A stretch of 15,925 nt of DNA from Candidatus Helarchaeota archaeon (GTDB taxonomy: Archaea > Asgardarchaeota > Lokiarchaeia > Helarchaeales > HEL-GB-A), in assembly GCA_013375405.1 (NCBI GenBank), contig JABXJU010000091.1:1-15925 (forward strand). Reading direction: 5' to 3'. Shown piece after piece: positions 6,132-12,942 of this stretch (positions are counted from its first letter, which is position 1; every line of letters starts with the position of its first letter). The translations under genes and the position numbers were made by a program. The notes under the pieces were generated by a model. That model had not been told where the DNA came from, searched no databases, and saw nothing but the letters and a program-made list of their open reading frames with translations.

Positions 6132-7037
6132 ATGAATGAAGATCCCCATGAACTTCAAAGGTTAGTCCAATCTCTTGTTGCTTCAAGGCAACCTGAACAA
6201 GCCATTGAGTTACTTGAAGACACGGTTAAAAATAATTCAGGTTATGTAGAAGCGTGGATGTTACTTGGTTCTGTCTATAGAGCATTAGGGCATTCAAATA
6301 AGGCGATTGAAGTCTGCAAAAAATCTTTGGAGTATGTCCCTAATGATTCACGAATTTGGGTTAACCTTGGACATTTATATGTAGAAACTAATCAGCATGA
6401 TAAAGCTCTTGAACCACTAAAAAAAGCCATATCAATTGATTCAAGAAATCCTAGTGCATGGTATTCATTAGGTACGGCGCTCATCGCGAAAGAAGAACAT
6501 AAGCAAGCAATCGAGGCATTTCAAAAAACTGTAAAGCTTGATCCAAGTCGTATTAATGCTTGGATTCATTTAGCATCGGCGTTAGATGATTCAAAACAAT
6601 TTAAAGGAGCAATTAAAGCCTATAACAAGGCTTTAGAAATCCAACCGTCGTCATTTGATGCATTAGTTGGACTTGGCATGGCTCATGTAAATAATGGCGA
6701 TTATAAAAAAGCAATCAATGCTTATGAAAGGAGTTTAAAAATTAATCCTGATGTAGCAGCTGTATGGTTTCATTTGGGAACAACATTGTCTAAAGCCAAT
6801 AAATTAGATAGAGCGATCGATGCTATAAAAACGGGATTAGATATTGATCCAACTATTGTTCAAGCATGGATGGATCTCAAGGATGTATATGAGAAAAAAG
6901 GAGATAAAGATGGTGCGAGCTGGGCTTTTAAAAAAGCTATTGCGACAGGTAAGGTTGATGTAAGATTTACAGATTCAACTGATCCTGAAGAAATCAAGAA
7001 GAAGATTGATGAATGGAAAGAAAGAAACATAGAATGA
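6132..7037 (+). CDS. TPR-repeat protein with eight repeats
   Basis: A 301-residue soluble protein made almost wholly of 34-residue tetratricopeptide repeats. Eight can be read: a partial first one (QPEQAIELLEDTVKNNS), then repeats starting YVEAWMLLG, SRIWVNLGH, PSAWYSLGT, INAWIHLAS, FDALVGLGM, AAVWFHLGT and VQAWMDLKD. Each has the W-x-x-L-G and A-x-x-x-x-x-K-A-I-x-x-x-P consensus positions. A charged tail after residue 270 ends EEIKKKIDEWKERNIE. There is no signal peptide or membrane segment, so it acts in the cytosol. TPR solenoids bind peptides or assemble complexes; the partner is unknown. It is on the opposite strand from most of the locus, so it is a separate transcription unit. Its TPRs are closer to consensus than those of the SUFU protein. 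Stop TGA. Confidence 0.9.
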   Translation: MNEDPHELQRLVQSLVASRQPEQAIELLEDTVKNNSGYVEAWMLLGSVYRALGHSNKAIEVCKKSLEYVPNDSRIWVNLGHLYVETNQHDKALEPLKKAISIDSRNPSAWYSLGTALIAKEEHKQAIEAFQKTVKLDPSRINAWIHLASALDDSKQFKGAIKAYNKALEIQPSSFDALVGLGMAHVNNGDYKKAINAYERSLKINPDVAAVWFHLGTTLSKANKLDRAIDAIKTGLDIDPTIVQAWMDLKDVYEKKGDKDGASWAFKKAIATGKVDVRFTDSTDPEEIKKKIDEWKERNIE

Positions 7038-7062
7038 TTCAACAATAAATGAATATGTTTAA

Positions 7063-7070
7063 TTTTTTTT
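7063..7070 (+). terminator. Poly-T terminator candidate after the TPR gene
   Basis: A T8 run begins 25 bases after the TGA of the TPR gene and ends 32 bases before the next start. Its position fits T-run termination in archaea. It adjoins the TATA-like box of the next gene. Confidence 0.35.
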
Positions 7071-7078
7071 AATATAAG
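7069..7078 (+). promoter_or_regulatory. TATA-like box of the 250-aa gene
   Basis: TTAATATAAG lies 25-34 bases before the ATG at 7103, giving a leaderless or very short-leader transcript. AGGA sits directly against the ATG, too close to be an efficient Shine-Dalgarno site. Confidence 0.35.
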
Positions 7079-7102
7079 AATCAAAAATTCGTTAAGATAG
7101 GA

Positions 7103-7855
7103 ATGCTATATTCTAAAGAAAAATTACGAAGGGATATTGAACAAGGAGACTATGATAAGATAAGTAAATATGTATTTGAAAGAGAAATCAATATTCATTT
7201 CTCCCTTGAAGATTTATGTAAATTAACTACAGATCCTAATTCTTCATTCCTTAAATATATTCTAAGGACTCATATATTAAATAAATGGGGCTATATTGGA
7301 GACTATGAAGGACATCGATTAACAGATGGGTATTATAGCATTCATTCTGATTCAAATGAAGTTGAGGAGGATTTTGACGAGTACGAGTTCTTTGAAACTA
7401 TTGATGAATATTCTGATAATCTGAAAAGCATTTTTGAAAAAATCGAAGTAGCTAATGAAGAGGTTTACTATTCCTGGATATTAAACCTTATTAAAAAAGC
7501 ACGACCAATAGATATTGCAAATCTTGTTTCTACTGGATTTTTATATCAAATAATCGATGAAAGACCAAATGATCTCGTTACCACATTAGAAAAGTGTGAC
7601 CATTCTGCTCTTAAAACCTTTATATTAGCATTTGAATATATTCTTGTTGATGAACATTTCTATCATATAGAAAGAGATACTCTTGCCGATAGATTTCGGT
7701 ATCTTACAAAATTCTTTACTCGGAATTTAATCAATAAGATAAATTCGATATATGAACAAGGAGATCCAAAAGTGATGAGAAATATTGATATCTACGGTTG
7801 GAGAGATGCTGACTTTGATCCAGATAATTATAAGAAGATGGATGATTTTATCTGA
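7103..7855 (+). CDS. Unknown acidic, helical 250-aa protein
   Basis: The protein begins MLYSKEKLRRDIEQGDYDKI. It is rich in Asp, Glu, Tyr and Phe, with a strongly acidic stretch around residues 85-103 (SNEVEEDFDEYEFFETIDEY). Predicted secondary structure by eye is mostly helical; there is no signal peptide, membrane segment or cysteine cluster. I recognise no family or catalytic motif. The C-terminus (GWRDADFDPDNYKKMDDFI) looks flexible. It follows the TPR gene in the same direction after 65 bases, but a T8 run and a TATA-like box lie between them, so it is probably transcribed alone. It converges on the 304-aa gene. Stop TGA; the start ATG is supported by promoter spacing. Confidence 0.8.
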   Translation: MLYSKEKLRRDIEQGDYDKISKYVFEREINIHFSLEDLCKLTTDPNSSFLKYILRTHILNKWGYIGDYEGHRLTDGYYSIHSDSNEVEEDFDEYEFFETIDEYSDNLKSIFEKIEVANEEVYYSWILNLIKKARPIDIANLVSTGFLYQIIDERPNDLVTTLEKCDHSALKTFILAFEYILVDEHFYHIERDTLADRFRYLTKFFTRNLINKINSIYEQGDPKVMRNIDIYGWRDADFDPDNYKKMDDFI

Positions 7856-8028
7856 GGTACTAAATCAGCTTCTTAATATTTGGAACAGGTTATTATAGTT
7901 GGGTGCTCCTTAATAAACGCCTAATTTCATTGCTTTGTTATTTAGTGTTTAAGCAGCAAGTATAAGATGACCGATATGATGCTAATAGTCCCGGAATAAG
8001 ATCTATTAAAGGATTAAATCCTTTGATT

Positions 8029-8943
8029 TCATGTCCATAAATCCATTAAATGAAAATTCATTAGATCAAAAAGCGTCACAAAAAATTCTTCACTGTGTAT
8101 GGTGTTCTTATCCAGATTGTAACGAAGATCTTTAGAGAGGCGAATACGGTGCAAATGTTCATTTGAGAGTTTGTGATAATCCACTTTTTTCGCTATAATA
8201 AAGCGAAGATAAATATCAGAAATCGATGGATATTTCCCTGGAATTGTACTAAAATCTGCAACAATAATCGATGGAAATTTTGTTATCCGTGCAATTCTAT
8301 AAAACTCATGTGTATGATATGCTCTATTTGCTAATATTTTCTTAATAATATCTTGGTAGACTTCATCCAACTCAATTAATTGAACTGGAATTAAGTATGA
8401 CAACTCGTTATCAAATATTGTGATTTCGCCTAGTCTTTTAGGAGCTCCTATACTCTCTAACTCATTTTCATCAAGAAAATGTAAATAACCAGCGTGTAAT
8501 AGATATTCTTTTACAGGTTGATACCCACTCGAATACCTTCGTGCAATTTCTTCCTTGAAATATTTTTTTGCAACGGGATCTCCTACTTCAGTTAATTTTT
8601 TTAAGAGAGGAAATGATAAATTCGAATGAAGAAGCCGTGTATCATAGTTATTTTCTACCCACGCTTGTATGTTGCTGCAATGCCCCCAAAACTCTGTTTT
8701 TGGGTCGATATTATGAATCTTTCTTTGTTGAAAAAATGGCGTAAAATGTTGCATTTTATCTTTATCCAGAACATCTGCAGCCTCATCAATAGAATCTACT
8801 GTTTCAAGCGATTCGGTATCATCAGCAGGAATTTCTAATAAAAGATATTTACAATGAAGAAATAGAACGTCGTCTATGTAAATTTTAGTTATATCTCCTT
8901 CTAATTTCAACGTTATATGTTCATTAATCTTACATTCTTCCAC
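8029..8943 (-). CDS. EFWGHC-module protein without an LRR domain
   Basis: Residues 1-150 are clearly paralogous to residues 1-140 of the giant LRR protein at 9632-12787. Both share INEHITLKLEG/VNEYITLKLEE, DSIDEAA, TEFWGHCSN (83-91), YDTRLLHSN, FPLLKKL, GDPVAKKYFKEEI. This module is shared with Lokiarchaeal LRR proteins as far as I recall; its function is unknown, and the invariant W-G-H-C suggests a metal or structural site (inference). The rest, residues 150-304, does not resemble LRRs and is unrecognised. The family member next door carries LRRs, so this gene is either a short form or a truncated one: after its TGA another frame encodes an LRR-like EIKGFNPLIDL. The start is GTG (8941-8943) with an in-frame TAG shortly upstream and no ATG option. 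A TATA-like box lies 58-65 bases upstream. Confidence 0.8.
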   Translation of the reverse strand: MEECKINEHITLKLEGDITKIYIDDVLFLHCKYLLLEIPADDTESLETVDSIDEAADVLDKDKMQHFTPFFQQRKIHNIDPKTEFWGHCSNIQAWVENNYDTRLLHSNLSFPLLKKLTEVGDPVAKKYFKEEIARRYSSGYQPVKEYLLHAGYLHFLDENELESIGAPKRLGEITIFDNELSYLIPVQLIELDEVYQDIIKKILANRAYHTHEFYRIARITKFPSIIVADFSTIPGKYPSISDIYLRFIIAKKVDYHKLSNEHLHRIRLSKDLRYNLDKNTIHSEEFFVTLFDLMNFHLMDLWT

Positions 8944-9000
8944 TGTTATCTAAGACCTAATAGATTTTTGTTATGTAGTGATATTGTCATTAAGACTTTT

Positions 9001-9008
9001 AATTATAT
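9001..9008 (-). promoter_or_regulatory. TATA-like box of the 304-aa gene
   Basis: The minus strand reads ATATAATT, 58-65 bases before the GTG at 8943, the same spacing as for the SUFU gene and the 14979 relic. Confidence 0.35.
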
Positions 9009-9080
9009 CGAATTCATGTCTTGTTTCCATTTTATCATCGTGCCCTTTTATAGTTGGATATGACAATACATCATATCATC

Positions 9081-9251
9081 CTATATCTCCCTCTGATCTA
9101 AAGATGCCATCATTAAAGTAAGCTTTTTATCTGGAGGATAGTCCACCGAATCTGTTAATGTATGTGATTTTTTCCTTGAATAGATCAAATCAGCAAGTTC
9201 GAAATTAAAAAATTCTTCCCATTTACCCTCTTGTACCATATATTTAGCCAT
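9081..9251 (-). CDS. Possible 56-aa small protein
   Basis: Between the giant LRR gene and the 304-aa gene, an ATG at 9251 opens a frame reading MAKYMVQEGKWEEFFNFELA, then DLIYSRKKSHTLTDSVDYPP and DKKLTLMMASLDQREI before TAG. The composition (Trp, Phe, Asp-rich, YPP turn) looks like protein and not like translated intergenic DNA. A TAA lies in frame just before the AAA-ATG start, so it cannot extend upstream. GGGATC twelve bases before the ATG could be a weak ribosome binding site. No family is recognised; a remnant of a larger gene is possible. Nothing else was seen in 8944-9080. Confidence 0.4.
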   Translation of the reverse strand: MAKYMVQEGKWEEFFNFELADLIYSRKKSHTLTDSVDYPPDKKLTLMMASLDQREI

Positions 9252-9304
9252 TTTTTAGATCCCATAACTAATGAAATTTTTCTGATGTGAATATCTTCAT
9301 AATC

Positions 9305-9622
9305 TTATGCATTTCCTTTTATTTTTTTTTCCATAATTATACTGTATTCCACTAATTTTTGAGGATTTTTTATGAAGTAACCTCTATGAGAAATACCGAT
9401 GTCGTTAAAAAAATCATCACCCATTTTGACCTTTAAATCGTCCCAAAATTGCTGCTTTAAGCGAATAGATAGATCTTCCAATTTATCTAAATGACCGATA
9501 TTTTTGATCTCTGTTAGTGGGTTATCACTTAACAATAATCTTTTTAACTTTTTTTGTGTTTTAAGGCCTTCTATTTCTTTAATCATATTAAAATTGAGAT
9601 TTAAAATCTCTAATTCCTTCAA
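9305..9622 (-). CDS. C-terminal LRRs and cap of the giant LRR gene, beyond an in-frame TGA
   Basis: This frame is the direct continuation of the 1051-aa frame upstream: the same reading frame, separated only by TGA at 9632-9634. It holds two to three 22-residue repeats (LEILNLNFNMIKEIEGL, KRLLLSDNPLTEIKNIG) and a cap ending IKNPQKLVEYSIIMEKK, equivalent to INPQKVVEYCRKKQ at the end of the LRR gene at 2547. No convincing start exists: the first possible codon is TTG at 9622 without a ribosome binding site. It is best read as the missing 105-108 residues of a 1160-residue protein, made only by read-through or not at all. Stop TAA. Confidence 0.55.
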   Translation of the reverse strand: MKELEILNLNFNMIKEIEGLKTQKKLKRLLLSDNPLTEIKNIGHLDKLEDLSIRLKQQFWDDLKVKMGDDFFNDIGISHRGYFIKNPQKLVEYSIIMEKKIKGNA

Positions 9623-9631
9623 TTTCTCTAA

Positions 9632-12600
9632 TCATTCTATTTTGGTAATTTTATTAGATTGAAAGGAAAGTTTCTTTAAGGTGGTCAAATGGTCAAGATT
9701 CTTTATTTCTGAGATTTCATTTGAACCTAAATCTAAAATCTGAATATCAGATATATCGCGAAATCCTTTGATCTGGTTAATATCAGTTATTCCCTCTCCT
9801 TTAAGTAGCAATGATCCATTCCATACATAAAATCTCTTGTTCTGATACATAACAAACTGATTTGACAATTTTTGTTGGTCGATTATTTTATCTTGACAAT
9901 AATTAACAAATTTATATCCTTCAATCATTTCATGCTCAGAAATTGACTTAATCAGATTTTTAGGTATATCGTTAATTCCGAGTCTTAAATTCCATAAATT
10001 TATCAAATTTTCAAGCCCTTTAATTTCATTAATCTTATTGAAATCAAGAGCCAATTCCTTAAGATTAATAAGGTTATCTAATCCCTTTATCTCTACTATA
10101 CTATTATATTCTAAGTTAAGTATTTCTAGGTTGATTAGGTTATCTAAACCCTCTATTTCGGAGATTTGATTTGACGAAAGGTCTAGTTCCTTTAACTTTA
10201 AAAAGACTTCGAGATTGCTAATAGTTTTTATAGAACATGAATTTAGACGTAATATTTCTAAGTCCTTCAAATTTTTGAATGAAGAGGGGATTGTATCGAA
10301 TGGGCTTTTAAGATCCAAAACCTTTAGAGTGGTGATCTTACTTATCAAATCCTCGATATTTTTACTCGTTGAAACTCTGAGGCCTACTACCTTATTTTCT
10401 TCAACCGAGAATTGATCTGGGGTTCTACTTGAGAAAAAAACCAATTGCCGTGACTGAATCTTTGGAACTAGACTGAGTTTAGATCCCGTACGTCTTTCAA
10501 TTTCGTTTAAGATCTTAGCTTGGGATTTATTCACACGCAGATAGATTAAATCGTTTTCAGGTATGACTTCAAGGTCTAAGAGGAATTGTACTACTTTGTC
10601 AGACAAATTTGAGAGAATATTGCCTTTGATATTGAGATTTATTAAATATTCTAAATTAATTATAGATTCAGGAAGTGAATTTAATTTACAATCTTCTATC
10701 AATAATGATTCTAGAAGAGTTAGATTCCCGATTGAATGAGGAAGTTGGTCTATCTGTGTTTTATTTAATGACAATATTCTAAGATTCTTCAATTGTCCAA
10801 TACAATCGGGTAGACTTTTAATACGATTTCTTTCTAAATAAAGATTCTTAAGAGAAGTGATTGAGCATATTACTTCAGGAAACTCGGTTAATTCGAAATT
10901 ATAATAGCTGCTAGTGTTGACCAAGGAAAGTGTGTGTAAATTCGTTAAATTCTTCATAGTGTCAGGTAGACGGGAGATGGGATTATTATCAAGAATCAGT
11001 CTTTTTAAACTACTAAGATTACCTATTGAATTAGGAAGAGTGTGTATATGTGTCCATTCTAAATCCAGATGTTCTAAATTTTTTAAGACCCCTATAGTAT
11101 CAGGTAAAGTACGAATATGACTCTCATTCATTACCAAAATTTTAAGTGATAAAAATCTAGGTAAGACAGCACCTAAATTCTCGGAACCACAAGCATATAA
11201 AAATAACACTTCGAGCGACTTTAAGCTTCCTAACCACGGTGATATATATTCGTTGCTAAAAAAAGAATTAGCATAAATGAAAAGCTGTTTTAATTCTTCA
11301 AATAACACAATATCGTTGGGAATTTTATAAAGTCCGCACCCCCTACAACAATCTGAATTACCTGGCTCTATTTCCCCATATTCAAGATACATATCTTTAC
11401 TTTGTAAACAAGAATCACAGTGATTAACATCCATAAGGGCGATTCCTTCCACATGATTATTTTCAATATAAAATTGGAAGGGATTTCTCCACCAATCTGG
11501 GATTGTCTCTTCTCTTTCCCGTTTTTTATTTCTTACATCGTAAAAAAATCGTTCTACAAGTTTAAGTTTCCCAGGTAATTTCTGTTCAAGCCAATTAAGT
11601 GCACTAACTTCCCATTCAGGGATAATATATTTCAAATATTGTCTATTTTTATTAAGATGACTTATCATATAATCATCTAAGCCACTTTTAACAATCTCTC
11701 TAAGGAATGTTGATAAAATAGTGGTGCTTTGTATATCCCCTTTTTCTGCTGAAACGTGTAATAACGGATAAACAAATGTCAAATCCTCTGCCTTTTCGAT
11801 TAAATCCTTTCTTACAGTGCCATCCTTTGCGAGGAAAAAATTATGAAGATCTTCAATAGGAATTAAATCAAAGTTATTTTCTCTGAAATAGGTGGTCAGA
11901 AGTGCAAAATATTTCAGATTTTTTTCTTTTAGAATTGTCTTTATTAGTTCAGTTAATATATCTTTAGAGTTTCGGACCTCTAATTCCACAAGTGTGGTTA
12001 GGAGAGGGAAGACATAAGATCGTGCCATTTTAATATCTTGAAAGGAAATATAGATATTACTAAGAAAACTTTCACATGTAAAAATGACATTTAGATCTCG
12101 CTTTAGGATATGACTAAAAAATGGTCTAAGATACAAAATGTTATTATGATTTTCAGTTTTAACCGCTTCTTCTATTTTCAATTTCAATAATTTTCTTGCT
12201 TTTGGAACGCCTAGTTGTGCAAATGTGGATAAAAAAGAATAGCCAAAATCCGATTTATCCTCAGAGTTCTCTACAGAGTCGTATATAAGAGAGTAAAACT
12301 GTGAATCGTCAAAAAGTTCTATTAAATTCTCACGAGGAATATATTGAAGATAATCTTTTAAAAAAATTAACACAGATTTAGTACCAGTTAATAATCTCTT
12401 AATTATTTCTTCCTTAAATACACGACGAGCGATTACATCACCTATATCCGATAATCTTTTTAGTAGTGGAAAAGCTATATTCCTGTGCAAAAGACGAGTA
12501 TCGTAATCATGCTCAGCCCATACTTGCAAGTTCGAGCAATGCCCCCAAAATTCAGTCTCGCTTGGAATCTCAAAGTTTTGATGAGGTCTCTTTTCCATTT

Positions 12601-12787
12601 TTTCAGCAGCTTCATCAATTGAATCAATTTCATCAAAAGAGCTAATTTTATCAACAGGAATATTCAACAATAAAAACTTACATTGATTAAACAATTGACC
12701 CTTCACGTAAATGTTGGTCTTTCCCTCTTCCAGCTTCAGCGTAATGTACTCGTTAACCTTGAATTCTTTCTCAGACGGCAATTTCAC
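9632..12787 (-). CDS. Giant multi-module LRR protein with EFWGHC module and zinc site
   Basis: Parts in order over 1051 residues: the EFWGHC module (about 1-135, motif at 79-84), paralogous to the 304-aa protein; a helical region (135-440) of unknown type; a Cys cluster C457, C460, C480/C481, C484 that looks like a zinc ribbon; LRRs of the 23-residue type with LP turns (about 496-740, for example LKNLEHLDLEWTHIHTLPNS); SDS22-like 22-residue repeats (about 819-950); a cap ending KFVNYCQDK (about 957-965); and a second LRR module opening with RFYVWNGSLLLKGEGITDI (985-1003). The frame ends at KITKIE, then TGA, where the repeat consensus demands Gly (IEGL); repeats and cap continue in frame to 9305. 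This is a cytosolic recognition or scaffold protein by analogy with LRR proteins; its ligand is unknown. The start is GTG (12785-12787), with a TATA-like box 48-57 bases upstream. Confidence 0.85.
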   Translation of the reverse strand: MKLPSEKEFKVNEYITLKLEEGKTNIYVKGQLFNQCKFLLLNIPVDKISSFDEIDSIDEAAEKMEKRPHQNFEIPSETEFWGHCSNLQVWAEHDYDTRLLHRNIAFPLLKRLSDIGDVIARRVFKEEIIKRLLTGTKSVLIFLKDYLQYIPRENLIELFDDSQFYSLIYDSVENSEDKSDFGYSFLSTFAQLGVPKARKLLKLKIEEAVKTENHNNILYLRPFFSHILKRDLNVIFTCESFLSNIYISFQDIKMARSYVFPLLTTLVELEVRNSKDILTELIKTILKEKNLKYFALLTTYFRENNFDLIPIEDLHNFFLAKDGTVRKDLIEKAEDLTFVYPLLHVSAEKGDIQSTTILSTFLREIVKSGLDDYMISHLNKNRQYLKYIIPEWEVSALNWLEQKLPGKLKLVERFFYDVRNKKREREETIPDWWRNPFQFYIENNHVEGIALMDVNHCDSCLQSKDMYLEYGEIEPGNSDCCRGCGLYKIPNDIVLFEELKQLFIYANSFFSNEYISPWLGSLKSLEVLFLYACGSENLGAVLPRFLSLKILVMNESHIRTLPDTIGVLKNLEHLDLEWTHIHTLPNSIGNLSSLKRLILDNNPISRLPDTMKNLTNLHTLSLVNTSSYYNFELTEFPEVICSITSLKNLYLERNRIKSLPDCIGQLKNLRILSLNKTQIDQLPHSIGNLTLLESLLIEDCKLNSLPESIINLEYLINLNIKGNILSNLSDKVVQFLLDLEVIPENDLIYLRVNKSQAKILNEIERRTGSKLSLVPKIQSRQLVFFSSRTPDQFSVEENKVVGLRVSTSKNIEDLISKITTLKVLDLKSPFDTIPSSFKNLKDLEILRLNSCSIKTISNLEVFLKLKELDLSSNQISEIEGLDNLINLEILNLEYNSIVEIKGLDNLINLKELALDFNKINEIKGLENLINLWNLRLGINDIPKNLIKSISEHEMIEGYKFVNYCQDKIIDQQKLSNQFVMYQNKRFYVWNGSLLLKGEGITDINQIKGFRDISDIQILDLGSNEISEIKNLDHLTTLKKLSFQSNKITKIE

Positions 12788-12834
12788 ATTTTTTCTCTTT
12801 AATTTTTGTCTTATATTTCTATAGGATACTCAAA

Positions 12835-12844
12835 ATTATAAATT
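12835..12844 (-). promoter_or_regulatory. TATA-like box of the giant LRR gene
   Basis: The minus strand reads AATTTATAAT, 48-57 bases before the GTG at 12787, in the 155-base gap after the 591-aa gene. It suggests separate transcription of the giant LRR gene. Confidence 0.35.
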
Positions 12845-12942
12845 ATTTTAATAACTTGAGTGCTGAATTTTCCTGATGTTCTTTTCCCTACAACCTGCCT
12901 AATCTTTAAAATAAAAATCATCTTTCACAATTCTAAATCCCC

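Noticed and set aside
8626..8838. 70-residue plus-strand frame
   Set aside because: Antisense of the conserved EFWGHC module in the 304-aa gene.
9632..9634. UGA read as glycine, as in some candidate-phylum bacteria
   Set aside because: TGA ends three other genes here (7037, 7855, 8029) at plausible C-termini, and the gene content is archaeal-like, so a single mutation is more likely.
10215..11120. Plus-strand frames of 66 and 68 residues inside the giant LRR gene
   Set aside because: Antisense shadows of the strongly supported minus-strand LRR gene.
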